A DNA stretch of 13,260 nucleotides from Fluviibacter sp964604465. Its GTDB lineage: Bacteria > Pseudomonadota > Gammaproteobacteria > Burkholderiales > Rhodocyclaceae. The notes under the pieces are model-generated. The model searched no databases, was not told the DNA's origin, and was given only the letters and a program-made list of their open reading frames with translations. The stretch is taken from assembly GCA_964604465.1 (NCBI GenBank), contig CAZRYZ010000034.1:1-13260 (forward strand). Direction: 5' to 3'. Shown piece by piece: positions 6,714 through 13,039 of this stretch (its first letter is position 1; each line of letters opens with the position of its first letter). Position numbers and translations under genes: made by a program.

Positions 6714-8501
6714 ATGTCTTTCGAACAATTTTCGTTGAGTGAATCGCGTCTCAAGGCGATCCAGGATGCCAACCCGTCAAGCGCGCCTGCGCCGGAAGCG
6801 ACCCCNNNNNNNNNNNNNNNNNNNNNNNNNNNNNNNNNNNNNNNNNNNNNNNNNNNNNNNNNNNNNNNNNNNNNNNNNNNNNNNNNNNNNNNNNNNNNNN
6901 NNNNNCTCGACATCCTGATCGCCACGCCGGGTCGTCTGCTCGATCATCTCGGTCAGGGTTATGTCAATCTGGATGCCGTCAAACTGCTGGTTCTCGATGA
7001 GGTCGATCGGATGCTCGATATGGGCCAGGCTGCCGAGCTGGAACGCCTTTACCCGATGCTCCCCAAGACGCGTCAGACGGTTGTTCTGGCTAGCGCCTTA
7101 AGTGATGACATTCGCCAATTTGCCAATGCCTTGCTCTCGTATCCCGAAGAGATCGTGATTGATCGGGGTGATGATGTCACCTCGCGTATCCATCAACGCT
7201 TTATTGCTGTCGACCCGCATCGCAAACGCGAGCTCATGGCACAACTGTTCAAGGATGAAGCCTGGCCACGTTCGCTGGTCTTTGCCCGTACCAAGTTTGG
7301 TGCGGAAGGTCTTGCCCGCAAACTTGCCAAATCCGGTATCACGGCCTATGCGCTTCATGCGCACCGCGGGCAGCAGCCACGTGGTCGTGCGCTCGACGAA
7401 TTCCAGGCCAATCAGCTCAGTGCTCTCGTGACGACGGATATGGCCGTTCGTGGCTTCGACATGGATGGCATCCAGCGGGTTGTGCACTTTGATCTGCCCG
7501 GTGTGCCAGATGATTACCCGGCGCGCTTGAATCGCACACTTAATGGTGAAGAAGGCCGTGTTGGAGACACCATTGCCTTTGTGACGCATGATGATGCGGT
7601 GTTACTGAAATCGATCGAACGACTTCTCGGTGCCCCGATTCAACCGGAAATTATTCCCGGGTTTGAGCCTATGTCGCCCGAGGCTCTGGCCGAATACCAG
7701 GCAGAACAGGCCGCCAAGTTTGCCGCCGACCCGCGGAATGCCCGCAATCAGTCTGCCGAAGGCGCTGAGGGCGGCGAGGGGGCTGAAGGACCTGAAGGTG
7801 CTTCGGACGAGGGTGATTTTGATGACGCGGATGGCGACGCCCAGCCCGTCGAGCTCGATGAAGACGCCAAAGCCCGTAGGGAAGGGGAAGCCTGGCTTTA
7901 TGCCCGCCAGCAGGCTAACCAGCGTCCACCACGGGGTCGCAAACCCCGTGATCCGGATGCGCAACCGTTCTTCCCGGATGATCGTGACCCGTGGGAAACG
8001 CTGCCTGAAGACAAGTTTTACATTCTCGACGCCATGATGAACGGCAACAGCCTGGCGCCGGGTGAAACCGATCCACTGACCGCGTTGCAATACATTGACG
8101 ACGATGAAGCCTGGGAAGACGACGATCGTCAGCCGCGTGGCGCTAATGCCCATGTGCGCGACATCGTGGCCGAATTCCGCCGTGAAGCGCGTGAAGATCG
8201 TAACCTGCACCGTGAACTGGCCGGCATGCCGGCGCTCAAGAGCCTCCGTAAAAATCATCGTGGCAAAAAGGGCTACGCCAAAGGGCAGGGCAAACCGGGT
8301 GGGTCTAAATCGCCTCGTTACAGTCAGGGTGCTGTCCAAGGCGGTTCGCCGGGCGGCAAGAGCCAGAGTCAACGCAGTAGCGGCCCGCGCCATCCGCGTA
8401 GCGAGGGTCCAAGCGGCACCAAAACGGGGGGCGCCAAGCCTTTCCGCAGCCGGTCTGGGGGTCCGCGACGTCCTCGCACACCCAGGCCCGAGTCAACTTG
8501 A
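6714..8501 (+). CDS. DEAD-box-like RNA helicase with altered core motifs and a low-complexity tail; interrupted by an assembly gap
   Basis: Of three in-frame ATGs (6699, 6708, 6714), 6714 is preferred. GAGGG at 6701-6705 is well spaced for it, and MSFEQFSLSESRL resembles the RhlE start. The 100 N begin in what is probably the Q motif (EATP) and hide motifs I and Ia. Numbering below treats the N as 33 residues. Present: ATPGRLLD (70-77), LVLDEVDRMLDMG with DEVD at 95-98, ASALSDD in place of SAT, LVFARTK, TTDMAVRGFDM (240-250), and ARLNRTLN (270-277) where HRIGRTGR is expected. After about residue 335 come a Glu/Gly-rich repeat, an acidic stretch, a segment including FFPDDRDPWETLPEDKFY, and a basic Gly/Ser/Arg/Pro tail. 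Such tails bind RNA in RhlE-type helicases. The family assignment is secure. ATPase or unwinding activity is doubtful because of the substitutions. Confidence 0.85.
   Translation: MSFEQFSLSESRLKAIQDANPSSAPAPEATXXXXXXXXXXXXXXXXXXXXXXXXXXXXXXXXXXLDILIATPGRLLDHLGQGYVNLDAVKLLVLDEVDRMLDMGQAAELERLYPMLPKTRQTVVLASALSDDIRQFANALLSYPEEIVIDRGDDVTSRIHQRFIAVDPHRKRELMAQLFKDEAWPRSLVFARTKFGAEGLARKLAKSGITAYALHAHRGQQPRGRALDEFQANQLSALVTTDMAVRGFDMDGIQRVVHFDLPGVPDDYPARLNRTLNGEEGRVGDTIAFVTHDDAVLLKSIERLLGAPIQPEIIPGFEPMSPEALAEYQAEQAAKFAADPRNARNQSAEGAEGGEGAEGPEGASDEGDFDDADGDAQPVELDEDAKARREGEAWLYARQQANQRPPRGRKPRDPDAQPFFPDDRDPWETLPEDKFYILDAMMNGNSLAPGETDPLTALQYIDDDEAWEDDDRQPRGANAHVRDIVAEFRREAREDRNLHRELAGMPALKSLRKNHRGKKGYAKGQGKPGGSKSPRYSQGAVQGGSPGGKSQSQRSSGPRHPRSEGPSGTKTGGAKPFRSRSGGPRRPRTPRPEST
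6806..6905. other. Assembly gap of 100 N inside the helicase gene
   Basis: Exactly 100 unknown bases, the conventional placeholder for a gap of unknown size. By comparison with RhlE-type helicases, the segment between the Q motif and TPGR (motif Ib) normally spans about 100 residues. The true missing sequence is therefore probably near 300 bases rather than 100. The frame happens to match on both sides, but this proves nothing about the real gap length. Confidence 0.95.
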
Positions 8502-8512
8502 TCTCAAGCTGA

Positions 8513-8518
8513 TAGAAT
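8513..8518 (+). promoter_or_regulatory. Possible -10 element for tRNA-Ser
   Basis: TAGAAT at 8513-8518 lies 20 bases upstream of the tRNA 5' end, a suitable distance for a -10 box. No good -35 is found at 16-18 bases upstream (the sequence there is around GAGTCA, at the helicase 3' end). The nearby TTGATC at 8498 is too close. This is a weak call. Confidence 0.3.
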
Positions 8519-8537
8519 CACGCCTGAAAATTTAAAA

Positions 8538-8625
8538 GGGTCTGTGGCAGAGCGGTTGAATGCACCGGTCTTGAAAACCGGCGTGGGGAAACCCATCGTG
8601 AGTTCGAATCTCACCGGACCCGCCA
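8538..8625 (+). tRNA. tRNA-Ser (anticodon UGA)
   Basis: The sequence folds as a class II tRNA with a long variable arm. The acceptor stem GGGTCTG (8538-8544) pairs with CGGACCC (8615-8621). The anticodon stem CCGGT/ACCGG encloses loop CTTGAAA with anticodon TGA. The variable arm includes GTGGGGAAACCCAT. The T arm is GTGAG-TTCGAAT-CTCAC. The discriminator is G (8622), typical of tRNA-Ser, and the CCA end (8623-8625) is encoded. It reads UCA and, by wobble, other UCN serine codons. It lies 36 bases after the helicase stop and is followed directly by a terminator. Confidence 0.97.
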
Positions 8626-8639
8626 AATCAATAGATCAA

Positions 8640-8671
8640 GCCTCTGCGCCCCGCAGGGGCTTTTTCTTTTT
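8640..8671 (+). terminator. Rho-independent terminator after tRNA-Ser
   Basis: GCCTCTGCG (8640-8648) pairs with CGCAGGGGC (8652-8660) around a CCC loop, with one T-G wobble in a 9-bp stem. TTTTTCTTTTT follows. This is a strong intrinsic terminator on the + strand, 14 bases after the tRNA CCA end. It probably ends the tRNA and any helicase read-through transcript and separates them from the dehydrogenase operon. Confidence 0.92.
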
Positions 8672-8757
8672 GGGTAGCGCTTAGTCGTGGCGGTGGTCTG
8701 CTGAACTTGTTAGGATAGAGCCAAGATGTTTTAGTTCCTAATTTCTGATTGCATACC

Positions 8758-9807
8758 ATGTCCAAAGTCAAAGCCTACGGTGCTCAAACCGCCACCAGCC
8801 CTCTCGCAATGCTTGATGTCGAGCGCCGTGACCTGGGCCCCGATGACGTTCAGATTGATATTCTCTACTGTGGTGTTTGCCATTCCGATCTGCATACCGC
8901 CCGTAATGAATGGAAGAACACCATTTACCCGTCGGTGCCGGGCCATGAGATCGTTGGCCGTATCACGGCCGTGGGTGACAAGGTCAGCAAGTTCAAAGTC
9001 GGTGACCTGGCGGGCGTGGGTTGCATGGTGGATAGTTGTGGCCACTGCCACCCATGCCAAGAAGGCGATGAGCAGTATTGTGAATCGGGCTTTACCGGGA
9101 CTTATAACGGGCCTGTCTTCGGGGGTGAGAACACCTTCGGCGGATATTCACAGCGTATCGTCGTCAAAGAATCCTTTGTCTTGCGTGTCAGCCACGACGA
9201 GAAGCAACTGGCAGCGGTCGCCCCGTTGCTGTGTGCCGGTATCACGACCTATTCACCGCTTAAGCACTGGGGCGTGGGTCCGGGTAAAAAGGTCGGCATA
9301 GTCGGTCTGGGCGGTCTAGGCCATATGGCCGTCAAGATTGCTCATGCCATGGGCGCGCACGTGGTGCTCTTTACCACCTCGCAAAGCAAGGTGGCGGATG
9401 CCAAGCGCCTCGGCGCCGATGAGGTCTGTATCTCCACTGATCCGGAGCAGATGTCCCGTTACGCCAACCAACTCGATTTCATCCTGAATACTGTGGCTGC
9501 CCCGCATAAGCTGGACCCGTATCTGCAGCTGCTGAAGAAAGATGCGACCATGGTTCTTGTCGGGGCTCCCGCTGAACCGCACCCCCCGATGGAAGTGTTT
9601 AATCTGATCTTCAAGCGCCGCAACGTGGCGGGCTCGCTCATTGGCGGCATTGCTGAAACTCAGGAGATGCTCGATTTCTGTGCGCAACATGGCATTGTGT
9701 CGGATATCGAAATGATCCCCATGGATTACATTAACGAGGCCTACGAACGCATGTTAAAAAGCGATGTGAAATACCGCTTTGTGATCGATCTCGATTCATT
9801 GAAATAA
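8758..9807 (+). CDS. Zinc-dependent NAD(P) alcohol dehydrogenase / aldehyde reductase (YahK-like)
   Basis: From the ATG at 8758 the protein has 349 residues, the same length as E. coli YahK, which it resembles closely along its whole length as I recall that sequence. Members reduce a range of aldehydes with NADPH. The catalytic zinc site is visible as CGVCHSD (Cys41) and PGHE (His63, Glu64). The structural zinc cysteines are Cys94, Cys97, Cys100 and Cys108. The Rossmann loop is GLGGLGHMA (183-191). Blocks such as LLCAGITTYSPL, LNTVAAPH and EMLDFCAQHGIV are typical of the YahK/cinnamyl-alcohol-dehydrogenase branch. A TTG at 8749 could extend it by three residues, but the ATG gives the family N-terminus. 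No clear Shine-Dalgarno is present, and I see only a poor promoter candidate in 8672-8757. It is the first gene of a likely three-gene operon. Confidence 0.92.
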   Translation: MSKVKAYGAQTATSPLAMLDVERRDLGPDDVQIDILYCGVCHSDLHTARNEWKNTIYPSVPGHEIVGRITAVGDKVSKFKVGDLAGVGCMVDSCGHCHPCQEGDEQYCESGFTGTYNGPVFGGENTFGGYSQRIVVKESFVLRVSHDEKQLAAVAPLLCAGITTYSPLKHWGVGPGKKVGIVGLGGLGHMAVKIAHAMGAHVVLFTTSQSKVADAKRLGADEVCISTDPEQMSRYANQLDFILNTVAAPHKLDPYLQLLKKDATMVLVGAPAEPHPPMEVFNLIFKRRNVAGSLIGGIAETQEMLDFCAQHGIVSDIEMIPMDYINEAYERMLKSDVKYRFVIDLDSLK

Positions 9808-9840
9808 CCAATCTATCCCCGACAGGTAGAGGAGACCCTT

Positions 9841-10824
9841 ATGTACCGTGCCCTACAGATCAATAAAGATGATGCCGGCTATCGCTGTGAACTGAAGGCG
9901 CTTGACGAATCTGCGCTTCCTGAGGGTGATGTCTTGGTGGATGTGGCCTGGAGTACACTCAACTACAAAGATGGTCTGGCCATCACCGGCAAAGGCCCGG
10001 TGGTTCGCAGGTTTCCGCTGACACCCGGCATCGATATGGCGGGTACGGTATTGGAAAGTGCCCATCCCTGCTGGAAGGTTGGCGATAAAGTCATTCTTAA
10101 CGGTTGGGGCGTGGGTGAAACGCATAGCGGTTGTCTGGCGCAGAAAGCGCGCCTGAATGGAAACTGGTTAGTTCCGCTGCCGCCCACGTTTACCGAACGT
10201 CAGGCCATGGCCATTGGCACAGCGGGTTACACCGCCATGCTCTGTGTCATGGCACTGGAAAAGCATGGCATCAAACCGGCCGATGGTGAAATCCTGGTCA
10301 CCGGGGCGAATGGCGGCGTTGGTAGTGTCGCCATCATGCTGCTGGCCAAGCTGGGCTATACCGTGATTGCATCAACGGGCCGCCCGGAAGAGGAACCGCA
10401 TCTCAAGGCATTGGGTGCGGCCGGGATCATCGACCGCAAGGAACTCTCCGAGCCGGGCAAGCCGCTGGGTAAAGAGCGTTGGGCCGGGGTGGTCGATTCG
10501 GTCGGCAGCACCACGCTGGCCAACGCCTGCGCTACGACCAAATACAACGGGGCGGTCGCTGCCTGTGGTTTGGCCGGTGGAGCAGACTTTCCATCGACCG
10601 TGATGCCGTTCATTCTGCGCGGCATTACTCTGTACGGCATCGATAGCGTCATGGCGCCATCCGAACGCCGGATGGAAGCCTGGCAGCGCCTGTCACGGGA
10701 TCTGGATATCGCAAAGCTTGAAGCCAATACCACCGAGATCGGTCTGGCTGAGGCGATGGATGTTGGTACCAAGCTCCTCGAAGGCAAGGTTCGTGGGCGC
10801 GTGGTCGTGGATGTTAATCGCTGA
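9841..10824 (+). CDS. YhdH/AcuI-family quinone oxidoreductase (acryloyl-CoA reductase-like)
   Basis: The 327-residue product matches the YhdH/AcuI family (about 324-330) of zinc-free medium-chain dehydrogenase/reductases. AcuI reduces acryloyl-CoA to propionyl-CoA with NADPH, protecting against a reactive acrylate intermediate; the physiological substrate here is not known. Visible features are STLNYKDGLAITGKG, the PGIDMAGTV block, GWGVGETHSGC, the nucleotide-binding loop VTGANGGVGSVA (153-164), and CGLAGGADFPSTVMPFILRGITLYGIDS near the C-terminus. No zinc-ligand cysteine pattern is present. The start has a strong GAGGAG about 8 bases upstream. It follows the YahK-like gene by 33 bases, and its stop overlaps the next start (TGATG). 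Either yhdH or acuI could be used as a symbol. Confidence 0.9.
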   Translation: MYRALQINKDDAGYRCELKALDESALPEGDVLVDVAWSTLNYKDGLAITGKGPVVRRFPLTPGIDMAGTVLESAHPCWKVGDKVILNGWGVGETHSGCLAQKARLNGNWLVPLPPTFTERQAMAIGTAGYTAMLCVMALEKHGIKPADGEILVTGANGGVGSVAIMLLAKLGYTVIASTGRPEEEPHLKALGAAGIIDRKELSEPGKPLGKERWAGVVDSVGSTTLANACATTKYNGAVAACGLAGGADFPSTVMPFILRGITLYGIDSVMAPSERRMEAWQRLSRDLDIAKLEANTTEIGLAEAMDVGTKLLEGKVRGRVVVDVNR

Positions 10825-11255
10825 TGCTTCATTTAACGGATATCGACCTGGAGCAAGATCCAGAAGCCGCCCACTACCTCAAAACTGAGGTCGTTCAGGT
10901 GGTCTTTGCTTTAGCGCAGGGTGAACTGATTAGCCTTGAAGGCCCAAACCAGTATCAGGTTGGTGATGCCATTATTACCGGCTGCACGGGTGATCGCTGG
11001 AGCGTCGACCGGCATCGCTTTGATGCCAAGTACCAGGCCGTGGCCCCCACGCAAGATGGCCAGGACGGGGCCTACACCGCCAAGCCGGTGCCGGTTCTGG
11101 CCAAACAGATCAACGAGCCCTTTACCGCCGCGCGGTCGGCAGGGCGGGATGTTCTCAAGGGTGAGGCCGGCGACTGGCTTATGCAGTACGGGCCGGGAGA
11201 TTTCGGGGTGTGTGGTAAAAACCGCTTCGAACGCGTTTACAAACGCGCCGATTAA
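10824..11255 (+). CDS. Small PGDYG-type protein with a duplicated motif
   Basis: The 143-residue soluble protein ends with the block GDWLMQYGPGDFGVCG then RFERVY, which resembles the PGDYG domain (a short domain of unknown function named for its motif; PGDF here). A second, diverged copy lies earlier. Residues 47-70 align without gaps to residues 116-139, sharing Gly, Asp, Gly, Asp, Arg, Phe and Tyr at the same seven positions. No signal peptide, membrane segment or catalytic motif is seen. The ATG at 10824 shares its A with the TGA of the reductase gene, so translation is probably coupled. The gene ends 15 bases before the convergent queD. Function is unknown; operon membership hints at a link with aldehyde or enoyl-CoA reduction, but that is inference. 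Confidence 0.85.
   Translation: MLHLTDIDLEQDPEAAHYLKTEVVQVVFALAQGELISLEGPNQYQVGDAIITGCTGDRWSVDRHRFDAKYQAVAPTQDGQDGAYTAKPVPVLAKQINEPFTAARSAGRDVLKGEAGDWLMQYGPGDFGVCGKNRFERVYKRAD
11232..11247. repeat. Perfect inverted repeat at the 3' end of the PGDYG gene
   Basis: CGCGTTT (11232-11238) and AAACGCG (11241-11247) form a perfect 7-bp inverted repeat with a 2-base centre, within the last codons of the PGDYG gene and 24 bases from the queD stop. There is no T tract on either side, so it is not a standard terminator. It could fold as a hairpin in RNA (about 6 bp with a 4-base loop) at the junction of convergent genes. Confidence 0.4.
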
Positions 11256-11270
11256 ACCACTGCAGGTAAG

Positions 11271-11738
11271 CTAGGGCGTCGGTTCGACGAAGTCGATCGG
11301 CGCTGTCGCATCTGCCCAGCAATTAGGCGTTTCATACAGTCGCACGCGCTCCAGCTTCAGGTTATTGCCGTAGGCATGCGTGTAGTGGGGCTCCAGCGTG
11401 CGAAACGCCAGCGTCGCCAGATTCTCAGCCGTCGGCACGACTTCCAGGATCACGGTTTTGTGATCCGGCAGCTTTTCGAGCAGCAGTACGATCTCGGTGT
11501 CCTTTTCGTACACCAGGAACGCGTGATCCCATTTGTCGACCAGTTCGCGCAGGGCGATCGTCTTGATATCCCCGAAATCCATCACCATGCCATTAGCCGG
11601 GTCGCCCGCTTTTTCAATGACATCGCCCGACAGGGTAATTTCCAAGGCATAGCGATGCCCGTGCAGGTGACGGCACTGGCTGCGGTGATCGGGGATACGG
11701 TGGCCGGCATCAAATTCCAGCCGGCGAGTAATGCGCAT
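11271..11738 (-). CDS. queD: 6-carboxy-5,6,7,8-tetrahydropterin synthase
   Basis: From the ATG at 11738 the product has 155 residues. QueD converts 7,8-dihydroneopterin triphosphate to 6-carboxytetrahydropterin in the queuosine (7-deazaguanine) pathway. Zinc ligands are His13 (FDAGHR) and His26/His28 (LHGH). The catalytic Cys22 is in SQCRHLHGH, the expected position. The catalytic Asp-His pair is in DKWDHAFL, and the PTAENLA and LYETPNCWA blocks carry the pterin-binding Glu. The PTPS fold is complete. It is about 30 residues longer than E. coli QueD, as is common in betaproteobacteria. An in-frame TTG at 11750 would add four residues and is a possible alternative start. The gene is convergent with the PGDYG gene and divergent from the radical SAM gene. 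Confidence 0.93.
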   Translation of the reverse strand: MRITRRLEFDAGHRIPDHRSQCRHLHGHRYALEITLSGDVIEKAGDPANGMVMDFGDIKTIALRELVDKWDHAFLVYEKDTEIVLLLEKLPDHKTVILEVVPTAENLATLAFRTLEPHYTHAYGNNLKLERVRLYETPNCWADATAPIDFVEPTP

Positions 11739-11774
11739 GAGTTCTGGCAAATTCCGGTGTAAATCAAGGGCGTG

Positions 11775-11784
11775 ATTGTATCAT
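11775..11784. promoter_or_regulatory. Possible overlapping divergent -10 elements between queD and the radical SAM gene
   Basis: The short region between queD and the + strand radical SAM gene contains TATCAT on + (11779-11784) and TACAAT on - (read at 11775-11780), overlapping by two bases. Each resembles a -10 box and points towards its own gene. The + element would place transcription start close to the ATG at 11791, implying a leaderless or nearly leaderless message. No strong -35 elements are seen on either side, so this stays tentative. Confidence 0.3.
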
Positions 11785-11790
11785 TGCAGC

Positions 11791-12687
11791 ATGAGCACTC
11801 CTAAGCCTGAGAACACGAACCAGCCCACGGCCACCCCCGACAGCGGCGCCCCTGTGCGCTGGCTCACCTTTAGCGACCACGATCCGGATTTCCTGAATCT
11901 GCGCTATGTGTACCCGGTGCTCTCGCGCCGGATGCAAGGTATCTCGATTGGCATCAACCTCAACACGAACAATGCCTGCAACTGGGCTTGTGCCTACTGC
12001 CAGGTACCGGGGCTGCACCGAGGGGATGCGCCTGAGGTCAACTTGGCGCTTCTCGAGGCCGAGCTCAAGGGTCTGCTGGATAACCCGGGCCTCAGCCCCA
12101 TGATTCCGCCGGAAACGCCGGCGCCCATGCGTCAGATCCGTGACATTGCCTTTTCGGGCAATGGTGAGCCTACCAGTTCACCCCAGTTTATCGAGGCGGT
12201 CGAGATCGCCCGCCGCCAGCGTGACGCCCACGGTCTGCAGATCCCGCTGGTGCTTATTACCAATGGCAGCCTGATGCTGCGCCCCGAGGTGCAAACCGGC
12301 ATCAAGGCACTGGCTGAAGCGGGTGGGGTTGTCTGGTTTAAGGTGGACCGCCTGCTGCCCGAATCGATGAAACGCATTAATGGGATCAGCTACAAACCCG
12401 AACAGATCCAGCACCGGCTGGATATCGCCTGCAGTCTGGCACCAGTCTGGCTACAAACCTGCTGGCTGGCCTGGGATGGTGAGGCGCCGGGGGCGGAAGA
12501 CGAAGCCGCCTACCTGGACTTCGTTCAGCACAATGCTCACCAGATTCAGGGCGTTCACCTCTATGGCTTGGCGCGCCCCTCCTTGCAACCCGAGGCGCCG
12601 CATCTACAGGCACTGAATGCTCAAACCATGAACGACTGGGCAGAGCGCATCCGGGCAACCGGCGTCAGAGTTCAAGTCAGCCTTTAA
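11791..12687 (+). CDS. Radical SAM protein, COG0731-like (function unknown)
   Basis: The 298-residue protein is a radical S-adenosylmethionine enzyme. Three cysteines in CNWACAYC (Cys63, Cys67, Cys70; CX3CX2C) would bind the 4Fe-4S cluster. FSGNGEPTSS (121-130) is the SAM-amino-group (GGE-type) motif, and LITNGSL lies in the next strand. The N-terminal block YPVLSRRMQGISIGINLN before the cluster and CQVPGLHRG after it match the bacterial COG0731 group, related to TYW1-type wyosine enzymes but without the flavodoxin domain. The substrate is unknown. It is not QueE, whose cluster region and GE-P pattern differ. The ATG at 11791 is chosen; a TTG at 11776 would add five residues. It is divergent from queD, and its 3' end overlaps the HTH gene by 11 bases. 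Confidence 0.88.
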   Translation: MSTPKPENTNQPTATPDSGAPVRWLTFSDHDPDFLNLRYVYPVLSRRMQGISIGINLNTNNACNWACAYCQVPGLHRGDAPEVNLALLEAELKGLLDNPGLSPMIPPETPAPMRQIRDIAFSGNGEPTSSPQFIEAVEIARRQRDAHGLQIPLVLITNGSLMLRPEVQTGIKALAEAGGVVWFKVDRLLPESMKRINGISYKPEQIQHRLDIACSLAPVWLQTCWLAWDGEAPGAEDEAAYLDFVQHNAHQIQGVHLYGLARPSLQPEAPHLQALNAQTMNDWAERIRATGVRVQVSL

Positions 12688-13018
12688 GCGTTTTGATTAA
12701 GTTTTCATAACGTGAAGCATCCGCTTCACGCAGCGCCTTTCCTGCTCGAGTATCATCACCCCGGATGTCCGTCACGTTTAAACCTTCGATATGAACAAGG
12801 TGAAGAAGGGCGCTAATTGCAGGGGGGAGTTTGCGGCCGGACTCATAACGGGAACCGCCGCTCTGTGATACACCCACCGGCGCCCAGAACTCGGATTGCG
12901 TCAGTCCTAATTGATTACGGAGCTCTTTTGGGGAAACCGTCAGCATGGCCTTTAGGGTCGCCACTTTGCCTGAGGCACCCCCCGGTTTTGAGAAACGCTT
13001 CTTATTTGGCGTATTCAT
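12677..13018 (-). CDS. Small helix-turn-helix (XRE-like) DNA-binding regulator
   Basis: The 113-residue product starts at the ATG complementary to 13016-13018, with AGGAGA about 7 bases upstream, a clear Shine-Dalgarno. A basic, Lys-rich N-terminal extension (1-24) precedes an HTH domain at about 29-75: SPKELRNQLGLTQSEFWAPV then VSQSGGSRYESGRKLPP. The LGLTQSEF and SQSGGSRYE parts form helices 2 and 3 of an XRE-type fold. The C-terminal part (ADASRYENLIKTLKG) is helical and polar. Similar small HTH proteins are widespread in Burkholderiales, and some resemble HigA-type antitoxins. No toxin gene lies next to it here, so an orphan regulator is more likely. The promoter overlaps a palindrome, suggesting autorepression. 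The gene overlaps the convergent radical SAM gene by 11 bases. Confidence 0.85.
   Translation of the reverse strand: MNTPNKKRFSKPGGASGKVATLKAMLTVSPKELRNQLGLTQSEFWAPVGVSQSGGSRYESGRKLPPAISALLHLVHIEGLNVTDIRGDDTRAGKALREADASRYENLIKTLKG
12711..12730. repeat. Perfect 8-bp hairpin within the HTH gene, just beyond the radical SAM stop
   Basis: CGTGAAGC (12711-12718) and GCTTCACG (12723-12730) pair perfectly around the loop ATCC. The hairpin is 23 bases after the radical SAM stop codon and inside the last codons of the opposing HTH gene. Neither side has a proper T tract. It might protect or help end the radical SAM mRNA, but it is not a canonical terminator. Confidence 0.45.
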
Positions 13019-13039
13019 GATTTGTCTCCTACATACCCC

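Noticed and set aside
7602..8393. Long - strand open frame (263 codons) antisense to the helicase tail
   Set aside because: The helicase frame continues from clear motifs, and the antisense frame is a by-product of GC-rich third positions.
8538..8671. tRNA-Ser as an integration (att) site for a genomic island
   Set aside because: No integrase is nearby and no second copy of the tRNA 3' end is seen in the window. Downstream genes look like normal metabolic genes.
11791..12687. Radical SAM gene as queE
   Set aside because: QueE is shorter and has a different N-terminal signature around its cluster. This protein has the SRRMQG/CQVPG blocks of the COG0731 group instead.
12677..13018. Toxin-antitoxin module with the HTH protein as antitoxin
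   Set aside because: No toxin-like small frame lies next to it on the - strand. The neighbours are a convergent radical SAM gene and a divergent lysC.
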